A stretch of DNA of 64,000 nt from Diphasiastrum complanatum. Taxonomy: Eukaryota; Streptophyta; Lycopodiopsida; Lycopodiales; Lycopodiaceae. The stretch lies in the NCBI GenBank assembly GCA_029204225.1, contig CM055102.1, forward strand, positions 40,863,631-40,927,630, written 5' to 3'. Under the pieces are notes generated by a model that was not told the DNA's origin, did not search any database, and saw nothing but the letters and a program-made list of their open reading frames with translations. Position numbers and translations under genes: made by a program. Below are positions 37,401 through 49,689 of this stretch, in pieces (the stretch's first letter is position 1; each line of letters opens with the position of its first letter).

Positions 37401-39349
37401 CAAGGTGACTTAATCCAGTATCCAAAAGGTCCGATTATTATGACCATGTGGGAACCTTGCTTAGATTTGGCATAATGGGGAGATCAAAGGGATTACATTA
37501 CTAGCCAAGGTATGAAGTTATCCTCGAATTGCCATGTCCCCTAAGATTGTAGATTAAAGTAAGGCGAGCATGGTTCCTGGGATATGTCTTTACATGTCAC
37601 ATGATTTTAGGTCGCAGAATTGTATGCAATTTTAACTTGGCCTAGCTTAAAACCCACCCTCCCCCCTCTAGAAGTTGAAATGCTCATTATAAACTCATCA
37701 TACCATTATAAAATGAAACGATTTGTCAGTACCCCAGTTTCCAAGGTGCCCGTGAACCGGATGGTGCACATATCTTTCAACGGGGGACCCGAATAAGGCA
37801 ATCTATATAAAAATTGGACTTGGATGATTTTTTATCCTGATAGGGATCGTTCAGATGTTAACCTATCTTTCAAGGGGTCAGTGTATTTATTAATTTGCAG
37901 TCTTGATGAGAGTGCAATATGATCAGCTGATGATGATAAAAAAAAATACCATACTCCATCCTTAAAAAGCCAGGTTAGCATAACCATCAATAACTCAACA
38001 TTATATTGAACGAAGCATCACACAATAAAGCTGACCACCTAACATTGAAGTATGCAAAAAGTTAATGTGAGAAAATCCTGTTTTTAATGCCAATACAGCA
38101 GAGCCTAGAGAAGAAGCTGTTCAAGAAGGGCAGAACTTTAAAGTTGTGACAGAGGTTACATGGTTGGATTTGGAGAGTCAAATACGAGTATCAACCTTCA
38201 CGAGAAGGGCACAACACTGTTGGAACAAGTGTTAGTGCATTGCAATTTTTGTAGAGAGCTGTTGTCTGGTTCTTGAGCTGCTTGCGAACATCATTATTAC
38301 GGGTACTGTGTAAGTTCATCACTCTCCTCAGTTCTTCGTGAAAGCAGGTGCTGCTCAGGCTGTATCGAAGGTTGCAAGTCTTGTCCTAATCTTTTGCAAC
38401 AAGAAAATGATCTCCCAAAGGACAATATTCAGCTCACAGGGAAGCTCCAGCATACATTGTTGCCAACCTACCAAATCAATAAGGAACTTTCTTTTGATTT
38501 TTCCAGGAAGGAATCTATGCAATGCTTTTCATGCCAACGAGCTGATCAACTTGTGGTCCCGAGAGAGAGATGGATAGACAACAACAACAACATCATCATT
38601 TTGCAACCTTTTCTCAAATTCATAACTGTATTAGCACCTTTGGCAGCATCATGGGAGTTCGAGAGTTATCCGCAGTCTTTCTATTTTCTCACGATCCTTC
38701 CTCATTCGCTCTTCCATAATTATCCAATTCTTTTCCATATACCATCTTTTCTCATGCAGATTCTTCACACCTCACTTTTGCCCAACATCTCTCATGTGAT
38801 GGTTTCCCAAAGGAAGAAAAACTCTGTGTCTTTTTCTTTTGTGAGCTCATGGCACTCTCAATAATGGAAAGAATTGCTAACTCTTTCTTGCATGTGATGA
38901 TCTCAAGCATGGCATTTTCAAAATAGAAAACGGTTTTTTCCTTTTGAAAAGCTTCATCTTGCATGGTATGGTTTCTTCTATGAATGGCAAGCCTTGTATA
39001 CTTATATGGCTGAAGGGTGTTTGAAGGGCTTGAAGGGCTGTCAAGGGCCCTGAGTCCTTTGCTTAGTACATTTGTAAGGAGGCCTTTTGGCTAGGTACAA
39101 GAATTGGTGGCCCTTGTAAGGAGGCCTTTAGGCTAGGTACCCTAGATCTTTTGTTTGGTACTTAGGTGGTATGCACTCCCCCATTGATAAGGAGGGCCCT
39201 CTGAACTCAAGATGTGAGGGGGATTTGGGGTGGCCATTCACTTGCAAGAAGGTGCACTCATTGAGTTCTTGGGGATTTTGTTTCCTGCTTTTTGGCCCCC
39301 ATTTTGCATTGTCTAGAGTGCATGGTTCATTGTTGCCTCATTTCCTGCT

Positions 39350-39397
<48 letters not shown>

Positions 39398-40479
39398 AGT
39401 AACATATCTGTATTGACTCTTTTCAATATATCGTTTGAAATTGAATCAAACTGATTGAAGTACTTTGCCGTGGGTAAGAATTTGAAAATGGGTAGATCCT
39501 CACACAAGAATGCTACATAATCAATAAAGAGATGAACACTGAAGGCAAGTGTATTGCTACTTTACCGAAAGAAAAAGTTTTACTTGGAAGAGATACTTCA
39601 ATTCTATGGAAGAGATAGCATCACATTATGTAAGGAATTGGTAGCTGTCTAGACAGCAAGAGAGTGGCCAAAAACATAATGAAAAAGTCATATTTTAATC
39701 AACAACAAATGGCTTTGTGCTACCTACAGTCCATCGCTGGACAGCAAGTGCTAAATTGCATTCTTTGAGCCAAATTTCATGATGAAAACACCATAATTCA
39801 ATCAGCAAATATGGCATTTAGTTCCCTATAGTCCATCGCTGGACAGCAAGCAATCATTTCCATTTTATGAGCCAGAACAAGCATGTACTTTATCGCTGGT
39901 TTTCAAGCATAAAAGCTACAAATTTTCAGAGCTGGACAGTAAGCCAAGAAGGCTGTTTTATTTAATACATTCAAACTTTAATTCAAGCTATGATTCAGCA
40001 CTTCATTAGTAGACAAAACGATCAGAAATGATACATAAACGAAGCACAGAGAACGCTTGTAGTTCATCGTTGAATCTATGTAGAAGATACATAACAAAAG
40101 CAATGTAGTTATGAGTTTCTTACCATATGAATATTGCGATAGAAAAGAGGTTGGTATGGCGTTGTCACAAGAGGAGCCTTGTAGTGAACAATCTCCACAG
40201 TTTGATGTAGAAAATGTAGACTAAGCTGTCTCATATATGTAGTAGTAGGTCATGAAGCTTCTTGGAAAGCAACAATGTAGCTTGAGGGAGAAGCTACTAC
40301 TCTTGTCCATAAGTTGTGGCTAAGCTTAAAAAACTTCGTAACACGCGTAACTTGTAGTAGAAGTAGGTATCAATGGTGAAAAAGCCCTTAAAAACAAGAG
40401 AGGTCTAATGTGGTATGGGTATAGGACCTTATTTCCGAAGTTCCGATCGTCGTGTGTTGCAGTAACCAAAGAATCATCC

Positions 40480-40525
<46 letters not shown>

Positions 40526-42644
40526 ATAGTAGCTAGAAGTTCAAAAACTTCCTTATGAAGTCCTGCACGGACCAAGGGCTATTCGGAGTCAATCCCAATT
40601 GCATAGGATAATATTTACCCCCCTAACTTTAGTAACTCTTTATCCTCAACCAATGCATCTAGTAAATTCAACTGAAAGAGAAAAAAATTTGTTTGGTACC
40701 CTAATTAGTATAGAACGTTATTTGTTTTTTTAGGGTTTGGCATCTTATTTGAGGAAGATTAGCTTTCACTAATGCATAGTTACAAGTCAATATGAATTTG
40801 ATCAAATTATCAGTGTGAATACATTCAATTGTTTTTAATTGACAAATCTGGATAATTTGAATTTTTTGAATTTTTTTATTCAAGTAAAGAATCTCAATTC
40901 TTTGAAACTATGCACTAATGGAGGAAGAATTTGGATGTATGGTTTTATGTTCTGGAAAACTTCAAATTAACAGCTTGCATTTGTTGCAATAATTGGAACT
41001 GTCTTTTTATGACTGATATCGATTAGTGAAATTTTTTTTTGACTGATGTTGGTTGGCTGTGGATGTGGAAGGTTTATCCTGGGATTTGTTTGCATCTCCC
41101 TTTCATGGTGGATTGGTGCGTTCATCTTCTTTTGCTTGAAACATGACCCAAGAGAGCGTGTAGGCCTTGCAGCATGCACTATTGCGGTTAGTAAAATTTT
41201 GATCTATCAGTTTGACAGTGCTGTTTTTTGACTTCAAAACTCAACTGTATAATCACTAATAAGAGTACTTATCTTCTGAGCAGAAACTAATACGTGAGAT
41301 GCGATTATGTGGCAACTAATAGATTCAATCCACATGGATCATGCTATTCTCTTAACATTTTGCCCACCAGCTATGCTTTCCAGTTAGGTTGTGAAACAGC
41401 TGAGTGATGAAATGCAAAATCTTCATGGGGAAGTGGGGACTTCATTTTATTGGCTTTGCATTTCAGTCCTAACCTTCATGATGGCTGAGTCTGCCCTTCA
41501 CCCACCTCTGGAGAAATGATAGAAACTCAGTATGCTGGTCATCGCACAAATGTATGAAACCTAATGTGGACATATGTTCGTGCATGTGCCCTGCACCTAC
41601 TCTAGGGCGTTGATGACATCATAGCATTTGGTCCACACTGCGTGATGAAGATGCTGGTCTAAGACTTTGAGGTTGGATTCCATAGGGTTGAAGATTGCAT
41701 GTCTTCTTTGTTATTTGGGTATTATCCCACACATAACGTGGATGTCTCCAGTTGGCCTTCTAACATCATTTTCCATTTTAGCCAATCTGAACCTCTGAAA
41801 TGTAGACATACAGACACAAATTCCAGAACTTCTGTAGCCAAAATAGGTATGTTCTGATGCCTGCTTCCAACTCTAGTCTAGGGTATTCTTTTCGAAGTAT
41901 AGTCCATATCTGTAGGTAAGAACAAGCACTGCATAGCTTATAGAGCTCTTGATTTCCCATACATTTCATCCATTTGAGTAAGGACATTAGAATGTTTTAT
42001 GATTGGTTTCGCCTGGTGCAGGATTTATCATTCCCAAGTTTTTCTTTTGTCCTTCGAGTTGTGATTGAAACACAATACATGTGTATATGCATAATTGCGA
42101 AATAGAAATGGTTATATCTTCGTATGTATGACTCGCACCAGCTTTTGGGCCTTGTTTTTCAATTCAGGGACTTGACAATCTGAGATTTTATGGATAGCTC
42201 CTGAGGTTGAATATCATATATCTATTGACTTGGTCATTGTTTGTCGGGGATCTATGGTTAAGTCCTCTTTATTTGCTTTCATACGCATGACTATGACCTT
42301 TTGAAACAGTTCTTTGTCCTTGCTGTGTGAGGGACTTGATGAATCTGAGACTCTGTGAATGGAATTCAGAGATTGAAAAGGGACTTGATGAATCTGAGGC
42401 TCTGTGAATGGAATTCAGAGATTGAAAATCATACATGTTTTACCACTTTATCCACTTAACATACAAGATTGATTATTGATAAGTTCTCTATGCGTCTGTG
42501 TTTTGCATTCATATTAAGGACCATGGTTGCAGTGGATCGTTCCGGAATGCTGCCTGCTCGCAGCCTGAACAAATAATTTTGAAATCGTTTTGCTGAGGCC
42601 GGGAGCTGGCACTGTGGTCTCACAAATTTCTTTTTTTAGCATTT

Positions 42645-42700
<56 letters not shown>

Positions 42701-43652
42701 CCCTCATCATCTAAGAGAGCATGGAGGTCTGGAGTCAAGATATACGAGACCAATCCGAGGAGGTCAGACCTGCACACCAAACCTGTGCTGCATATAAAGC
42801 TGTAGGAGTGACCTTAGTGTCAAAGAGACGACAACTGGGAGCATCATGAATATAACTCCTGAAACAAAGTCTCTCAAGTTGGACGAGGGAAGCATGACCC
42901 TTCCCAAGTCGATCTGAGGCTGCTTGCCGCATACTGAAAATCAGACCACTGAATATGTAAGATGAAACAATGACGGAACGGGCAACTAAACCTTAGTTTT
43001 TAGATTAAACAAATTTGTAGCAGCCCACGACTTCTGCTGATGGCTGACGTAGCTCTTCCACCCAGAAATGGGACGCATGCAATATAAATTTCAGAAATGG
43101 GATGCATGCAATATGAAAGTTCTTCGGGATCATTCCAATCTATGGCGGATCATGAGCTACTGATCAGACACATGTAAAAGACATTTAAACAAGTGTTGCG
43201 GTGCCATTGACCATCGTGCATTGGCTTGTAGAATTGAATATTGATTTCTTTGTAGAAATAGAGATAATTATTCCATTGGTAGATAGTTAAACTAGAACTA
43301 AATTAATCCGACTCAAAGCTAGATTTACTCAGGTAGAGAATGAGCTAGATTCTTCATATGGTTTAGAACATTAGATCATTCTGAATTCTAAGGTTGAGAG
43401 CTCAGGATATGGTGTTTTTTTCCTTTGTATAAAAATGTATTTTTTTTTTTTTTTGAGAGTCTCGTTCCGGAACGCAATCCAGAACGCGTTCCGGGCAACT
43501 AAGGTATGGACTATTTCACTTGCATCTATTTCACTCATGTCATTTTTTTGGCCAGCAGTAGAGAAAGCCTGATTGTTTCTTTTTTATGTTGATTGTTGTT
43601 GCTGCAGGCTATAATTGCACTCATTGCTGGTACCAAATTTGTCACGTTTTAA
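34413..43652 (+). CDS. 60S ribosomal protein L18a-like membrane protein
   Basis: Four exons, 34413-34632, 34876-34960, 41072-41186 and 43608-43652, join in phase to a 154-aa protein. The N-terminal half is Gln/Pro/Tyr-rich (a Q8 run near residue 18, then YYGTFSG and PPSAGQ). The C-terminal half carries the family core: RLPFCGLGVGWFL, a first hydrophobic segment, WWIGAFIFFCLKHDPRERVG and a second hydrophobic segment LAACTIAAIIALIAGT. This is the plant family annotated '60S ribosomal protein L18a-like', which is a small two-helix membrane protein and not a ribosomal subunit. Its biochemical role is poorly known. Intron 2 is 6111 bp and intron 3 is 2421 bp, both full of repeats. No stop or frameshift was seen. 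The donor of exon 1 (GTTTTC) and the acceptor of exon 3 (GTGGAAG) are weak but keep frame and family sequence. Confidence 0.88.
39352..39394. repeat. (GA)n microsatellite
   Basis: About 43 bp of GA dinucleotides inside intron 2 of the L18a-like gene. Confidence 0.95.
39725..39950. repeat. Imperfect repeat around a TCCATCGCTGGACAG phrase
   Basis: AGTCCATCGCTGGACAGCAA occurs twice about 102 bp apart (near 39730 and 39832), each followed by AT-rich sequence and TTTGAGCCA or TATGAGCCA. Weaker versions (TTATCGCTGG, AGCTGGACAGTAAGCC) follow. TCCA...TGGA makes a tiny hairpin in each unit. Confidence 0.7.
40482..40524. repeat. (GA)n microsatellite
   Basis: About 43 bp of GA dinucleotides inside intron 2 of the L18a-like gene. 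Confidence 0.95.
42331..42428. repeat. 49-bp tandem duplication in intron 3
   Basis: GGGACTTGATGAATCTGAGA ... ATTCAGAGATTGAAAA occurs twice in tandem (starts 42331 and 42380) with one base change. An older, more diverged copy starts near 42170 (GGGACTTGACAATCTGAGAT). Confidence 0.9.
42649..42698. repeat. (GA)n microsatellite
   Basis: About 50 bp of GA dinucleotides inside intron 3 of the L18a-like gene. Confidence 0.95.
42735..42932 (-). pseudogene. LINE reverse transcriptase C-terminal fragment
   Basis: Reading leftward, the product contains RLFDTKVTPTALYAAQVWCA followed by LTSSDWSRI, corresponding to the conserved 'LFDTLV.P.LLYG.EVWG' block near the C-terminal end of non-LTR reverse transcriptases. 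It is antisense to the host gene, in intron 3, and bounded on its left by a (GA)n tract. No catalytic domain is present. Confidence 0.7.
43063..43116. repeat. 29-bp duplication
   Basis: CAGAAATGGGACGCATGCAA recurs 29 bp later with one change. Confidence 0.85.
43467..43494. repeat. Inverted repeat CCGGAACGC / GCGTTCCGG
   Basis: Nine-base perfect inverted repeat separated by ten bases, next to a poly-T run in intron 3. A related CGTTCCGGAATGC lies at about 42538. No function is evident. Confidence 0.6.
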
Positions 43653-45064
43653 ACAGTCGTTGCATTGTACGTATCAAGGTTTTTTATTGAAATAGTTCAT
43701 CTGAAGATGACTCTGGTAAATTTTATGTATATAAAGTTGTCTTGTTCCTTTGAAGAGCTTGTCTGGATACATTTATCGGACTTTTGAGGCAAGTTTGTGC
43801 CTAAATTTTAGATTATGAACAGGGTCTTTCAGCATAATACTTTTCTAAAGTTTATAGTGCTTGTGTTCAATTCAAGCCTGCTGAAATAAACCAAGGGAAC
43901 ATTTCAAGAATGAGTTTGTTCACTTGACTAGCGAACACATTACTGCATATTTCCTGGCAGTTTTTTTGACCAAGGCACAGTTGATGTCATCTGCTTAAAG
44001 CCAAAAGGCTATGCTGGTTACATGATAGTTTTGTAACTTACTGTAAGACGTAATTTTAGCTGAATATGGGTTGTTCGCCCCAGCAATTTTGTTTTTGTTA
44101 TGCTTGATAGTGCTCTTCCATTGTGACTCGAGTAAAAGTTCTCACAGCTTGAGTTAATGTTTGCTCATTACTTTTGGCCTTGCTAGAAGCTAGCTTGTTT
44201 CCCTTCTGATATTCTAGATTGCTTTTTTGAGAGCTCTTTGCAGCCACATTTCCTAGGAATTTGTGTGTATGGCACCTTTGCTGAGTTGTTCAAAATTCAC
44301 TTGCAAAATATGCCAAAATCGAGTTTGTATCACAATTATTATTTTTGTGCTGGGTGTAGACATTGTATATATATCACACAGTTTACAAAACCTCCTCATT
44401 TTCACAAGGTTGTTTGGAGTATAAGATTAAAAGCTCTGTGAACTACATACTTAATTCAGTGATTAGGAAAGAAGATGTGGAAAATATGAGGCTCATTGTT
44501 GAGCTTGCTTGGTGTTGTCCAAATCTCTTACTTCCTAGAGATAAGGATACTGATCTTTTTGTCATAGCTAGGGCCATTCCAAAAATGATTCTTATTCATT
44601 CGAAATCATATGTTTTGAATTTCTAGGAGCAAATGCATGTTATATAGTGGAAACATACACTTAACTCCTAAGGCTACTAAAGAAAAGTTCCAGCATATCC
44701 ACCTCTCCCAAGGAATAAAGAAAGAAACTAGCATCACTAGTATCACAAATGAAGTGACAACCACCAAATGCATGAGAGATGAGGGAAACATGAGGGACAA
44801 GGAAGGCAAGAAAATAAAACGATGTGGGTCCATAGAGACCCAAAGAGCCAACACTAGTAGGGATAACTACAGGGTTAAAACATGTATGGTCTATCAAGAG
44901 CATCCTAACTTAACTTATTGAGAGGTCTTGCCCCAAAGTTAGTCATAACAATTATAGGGTCCTTCAAAGAATCTTTCGCTAGTTGGTCAAGTTTCTACAA
45001 GTCCCAAGTCATGCATGCTCTCCATGACAACTACATGCAATTTATATGAGGATGACCCAGTAGG

Positions 45065-45065
<1 letters not shown>
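43653..45065. other. 3' flank of the L18a-like gene, no further gene
   Basis: Probable 3' UTR then intergenic DNA. Short frames at 44363-44921 have no recognised family. Confidence 0.4.
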
Positions 45066-45142
<77 letters not shown>

Positions 45143-45153
45143 CTCTCTCTCTC
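45066..45153. repeat. (CT)n with internal (CTAT)n
   Basis: About 60 bp of CT, then CTAT units (about 45125-45142), then CT again. Confidence 0.95.
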
Positions 45154-47229
45154 GGGGGGTATGATCTCTAATCAAACTCTACATTCATTGTATGCTCTTC
45201 GTCTTCGAGTAAGATGTAGGATAAATAAAGAACATTGGGTTTCTACTTAATACAATCAATAAACACGGTTTTTGGATACCAAAATAAGTAGATCTTGGCA
45301 AATAGACACTTCGCTCTTCAAATCGATGGCTTGTCTTGAGACACTTTACTTCTAGAAGGATGTATGAAAGTAACTTGAGACTCGTTGCTCATTAATCATA
45401 GTGCTATTAGGACTTGTGTCATAACCAAGTGGAAGAAACAATCATGTCGATCTCTCAAAAAGTCTACTACACACATTCAGATATGATTTCATGAAAATCC
45501 AAAATCTTAGACGGAATTTTGAATGATGGAATCAACGGTAAAACTCTTTATGCTCCATGATAGTTTAAGACTATGCTAAATTCTAAGTAGCTTTCTTCAC
45601 GACATTTCTTAAAAGCATGACATAATAAACAAAGTACGAATAAACAGTACAAATATGTAATCGTTTAAGAAGTACTATCAATACATATGACCAAAGTAAA
45701 CCATATATAAACAACCATACCCACGTAAATGATAATAAGCTAGGGCTCGTACGTATTCACGAGTTAAATTGTTTGTATAGTGGCACTGAAAAGCATGGAT
45801 CTGCACACACTTTACTTGTTGCACTATGACACAATGATGGACTATAGCAAGTCATTAAGTTAACAATTTTTGGCATCTTAATTTGTTGAATCGGCATAAA
45901 AATGGAGTACAAGAGATGCCTTTTTATTCTTAGGGAGGCCCTTGCCCCTGTGCTTCTATTGGCTACCTCATTGAGGCAAGGATTGAAATCCTAGCTCTTC
46001 AAAGAAAACACAACTTGATCTATGGTGCACAAAGAAGCACATTCTATCTACTACCAACTTGACTTTGACTACAACATGAAACTTAGCAACTTAAACTTTG
46101 GGCCTTAAATATTTTATTTACATGGCCCAAGTCTATTTTATTCCATGATTCAATAGTTTACAAGTGCTCATTGGGTTATGGACTTACGCTCGTGGGATCC
46201 CAATTCTCGCACATTTTCTTTATTTTTTATTTATGTCAGGACCATTTATTTATGTACAACTAATACCTACAACATCAATCTAGTGAAACTCTTCCAATTT
46301 TAGTTAGCTACAATTTTTAATGTCTATTTTCTTTTTTTCTATTTTGGCTATGCTTTTAGTAGAGTTTTCTGACTGTTAAGTTATGCACAAAAAGAGCTTG
46401 AAGTTAGCTTTCTAGAGGTACTAATTTCATCTCAATTGGATAAGTATTGAAAAAGTTATCATCAATTTTGTGATCAGATTTGACCATTTTCATTGCCATT
46501 TGTAAGAGAAGCATTCAAACTTCATTTTTGAAGCTTTGGCTGTTTGCAATTTTTTTTTTCAAAACGTTCATTTCGAAGTTTCAACTAAAAAAAAAAGAAC
46601 TACTACTATATTGGAGGTATTGGTGAAAGTGATATGGTTTTTTTTGCTTCATCAAGTTTCAAAGGATGTGTTCAGTCATGGTGGAACATCGTTCAAGACT
46701 TTCTTTTTGTGAATTGGTTTAATTTCAAAGCAGTTTATAGACAGGTTTTCAATTGATCTGACTTCATCCAATGGTATTCTTTGAACCAAATAGCTATAGT
46801 TGTCGAGTACAATCAATAATTTCAATAGATGGTTTCAGTATTTAGTATATCTTTTACGATTCTATATATATGGTTTACGGCCACAATATCGGAGCGTTGT
46901 AGAAAGTTACCTGCAAAGTGCTTCTCTATAGCTTGGTCTTCAATTTAAGGAAACGATAAAATATGCATTAGAGTACGAGCAATGACAACTAAGGCTAAAG
47001 TTGGAAGTCGAAAAAAAAAAAAAAGAACAATCCAGGGGGTTTGAAGAAATGAAGATGTGGATGCACAAATAGATTGTTCACAGAAAAGCATCAAGATCGA
47101 CAACAGAAAAAAGGTGCATGAAAGTGAAGACACTTCTGAAGATGAAGATGGTCCTAGTAATTAGTCAGATGAATGAAGCGACAATGATGAAGCAAATGAG
47201 CTTGCTTTTGCAGTTAAAATACTCACCCA
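45154..47229. other. Unassigned stretch, possible gag debris near its end
   Basis: AT-rich without a recognised gene. Near 47110-47220 one plus frame reads Ser/Glu/Asp-rich then NELAFAVKIL, resembling the acidic linker before the zinc knuckle in some copia Gags, but this is weak. Confidence 0.35.
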
Positions 47230-47375
47230 CTCATTGTAGACCTTCTCATCCTTCAACCTCTCGGTTAGTTGGAAGCCATAGCCATTGGTTGGGAAAGCCA
47301 CAATGCCTAGTCGGAGCCATAATGTGTTCTAGTTGGGAGTCCGCCATAGCACTCGTTAGTTGGAGCCATAGCTAG
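47230..47375. repeat. Degenerate repeats with GGAGCCATAGC core
   Basis: Four or five imperfect units of about 22-27 bp (TAGTTGG-AGCCATAGC and variants). The same phrase ends the LTRs at 54534 and 58245 (GGGAGCCGCCATAGCC ... GATGGAGCCATAGC), so this may be a decayed relative of that LTR end. The chromovirus at 47376 is inserted right after it. Confidence 0.55.
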
Positions 47376-47815
47376 TGTTAGAGACCCAACTCCCTTGGGT
47401 CTCAAACCTAGACTTGAGACTGGACGATGACTAGGCCTATAGACTTGACGGTGACTCGTGAACCTGCATGGTCGCCACGTGTCATGATCCAGGAGTGCAC
47501 ATGGCTTGGAGTCTCTCTCCTTGGAGGTATACAAGGGGAGGAGGACTCATTTGCCATCCATTCTATCTACCTAGGAGGAGGTGGATGGAGAGCGTGTGCA
47601 CGGCCAGGATGTATTGCTGGCGTGAGGCAAGAGATGGCTGAGAGCCTAGGCGGTGGTATGGGACGTCGTGGAGGTCGGATCCAGCTTGATACGGTCACAG
47701 ACCAGGGAACGGTGGGTGGACCCGGATTAGGTCCTATGGCGGGGTGGAACGTGAATCGTTCGGTCTCTTGTGGTTAACCGGCACCTGGAGGTTTGCAGTA
47801 AGTAAGATTATAACA
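47376..47815 (+). repeat. 5' LTR of the chromovirus
   Basis: Starts TGTTAGAGACCC and ends AGATTATAACA. Its first 30 bases contain a nine-base inverted repeat (47381-47389 with 47395-47403). The TGGTATCAGAGCCACT primer binding site starts two bases after its end. Confidence 0.93.
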
Positions 47816-47817
47816 TA

Positions 47818-47831
47818 TGGTATCAGAGCCA
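47818..47831 (+). other. tRNA-Met primer binding site of the chromovirus
   Basis: TGGTATCAGAGCCA, complementary to the 3' end of initiator tRNA-Met. Confidence 0.9.
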
Positions 47832-48703
47832 CTGCATGCTGAAAGCAGGTGCGTTGATCCGTGGAGTTTTTCTTGTAAGTCTTGGCGCTTTTGACGAATT
47901 TCAAATCGGGTTTAAAACGCATTTTTATACGTCTTTTTCTATTCTTCCTTCCGTTCTTTTTTTTTTTAAATTCAAGTAAAAAAGTTTCAAAAAAAAGTGG
48001 TAGGGGCCCTAAGGAGCACCTGCCACATGGTACTGTCCAAGGTGGGACAGGTGGCGGTCCCTCCTATTGAGTTTCCACTCCAGAATTGTAGATTTTTGGG
48101 TCGTGATGGGCCCTCCTCAACGAATAACAACCTGGAAATATTTACATCTCTGTTTGACCAGTGGGGGTTGCCAAAAAGTAGTTGGCAATACTGCCACCTG
48201 GCATTTTCCAGACTAGGTGAGGTGGCAGTTGGTAGCGCCCTCCTGAAGCAATGTCTTCCAAAATCTTGGTTGATGGAATCGAGGCCCTCCTTGGAAAATT
48301 AAGTAAATTTTCTTCTTCATGTCCCTATCTATCAACTATGGACAGATGGAAGAAAAATAACTTATAGAAGGAGAGAGAAGGGGCTGTAGGCCACCTGGCA
48401 GGTTGCTAGAAGTGACCAGTATGCTGAGGTGGAAGCTAGATGGCAAGGCAAAGCCACTTGGCAGTTGGTAGGTTGGCATGAAAAGGGAGGTATGCCTCTT
48501 CTATGCTTCTGTTTTGTTGGAAAAGAGCTGGAGGTGGTGGTGCATCCTTCTCTTTGCCTTTTCTTATTCCTCGTGGCAGCCATGGACAATACCATTTGGT
48601 TTGTGAAGAGACAGCAAGATTAGCCTTGTATCTACCTTCCTTGAGTAGCTTTTGATTCTCTTCTGTCTTCTCTTCTTAATTCACCTCTCTTCTCTTTGTA
48701 AAA

Positions 48704-49662
48704 ATGGAGCCTACTCCTACCACACAGCCTATGTCCCCTGTTCATGAGGCTACAGTATCTACCTCTATCTTAGACTCTGATGCTTTGATGCTGGCTATGT
48801 CAGTGATCAAGATCCAAAGTTCACTGGCAAATTTTGGCAAGCGGTCTTTGAGAAATTAGAGACCACCCTAAGTTTGGGGTCTTCAAATCATCCTGAATCG
48901 GATGGTCAGACAGAGAGGACAAACCAGTCTATGAAAGATATGCTTCGAGCATATGTTTTCAGAAGACAGTCGGATTGGGAAAGGTACCTTCCAATGATTG
49001 AGTTTGTGTATAATAGTGCAAAGCACTCAGCGACGGGTTTTAGTCCATTTTCTCTAATGTATGATTTCCAGCTTAGGGCTCCCATTTCAATGGGCCTCAA
49101 AGGCCTCAAGGTTAAAGCAGCAGTAGATTTCCTGCATGATATGCAAGAGATGTTGCTTGTTGCTCGCGAAAACGTAAAAATGGCTCAGTATAGAGCCCAG
49201 TTTTACACCAATCAAAAGCGACAACCTAGGGTCTATGAGGAGAGGGCTTGGGTATATCTTAGAATCCCAATAGATTCTAAGGTACTAAGGACTGAAAAAT
49301 GTCCTAAGTTATCACCTCGTTATGCAAGACCATTCCGTATAGTAAAGAAACTCCATCGGAATGCATACCAGCTGGAACTTCCTCAAGGTGTTAAGGTACA
49401 TCCAGTTTTTCACATTAGTCGTTTAAAAGAACGACTTGGTGGAAAGGATAACTTGATGCTTCAGGAGGATTAAGTTCAGCTGGAGGACCTATCATCATTT
49501 GTACATACTGAACCACAGGCCATTGTTGATGTACGTCAACGTGGACTCAAAAACCGACAGGTAACTAAGTACTTGGTTCGTTGGAAAGGAAGTTCCGAGG
49601 GCGATGATACTTGGGAGAAGGAACTTGACCTTAAACTGAGATTCCTTGGATTCCTACCTTAG
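48704..49662 (+). pseudogene. Chromovirus gag start fused to integrase C-half and chromodomain
   Basis: An ATG at 48704 opens a short gag-like start (MEPTPTTQPMSPVHEATVST...), which runs out of frame into an integrase that begins near 48802 at its second catalytic Asp (SDQDPKFTGKFW). The frame then gives HPESDGQTERTNQ with the catalytic Glu region of the DDE core, YLPMIEFVYNSAKHSATGFS, and the C-terminal VHPVFHISRLK block, ending at a TAA (49471-49473). Beyond this single stop the same frame resumes with a chromodomain (VDVRQRGLKNRQVTKYLVRW followed by KGSSEGDDTWE) to TAG 49660-49662. The chromodomain would target integration to marked chromatin in an intact element. Confidence 0.9.
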
Positions 49663-49689
49663 ATAAGAAATTTTTTAAAGAAGAGGGAA

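Larger units (their letters stand above)
34961..41071. other. Intron 2 of the L18a-like gene (6.1 kb)
   Basis: It holds no convincing gene. Within it are two (GA)n tracts, the repeated TCCATCGCTGGACAGCAAG phrase and unassigned sequence at 35.5-38.9 kb whose reading frames (for example 38394-38864) I could not assign. Confidence 0.6.

Noticed and set aside
38394-38864. 156-residue ORF in intron 2 of the L18a-like gene
   Set aside because: No recognisable domain; composition not convincing, and it overlaps another equally long frame.
44363-44921. ORFs downstream of the L18a-like gene
   Set aside because: Overlapping frames on both strands without any family feature.
47427-47777. 116-residue Gly-rich ORF
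   Set aside because: Lies entirely within the chromovirus LTR.
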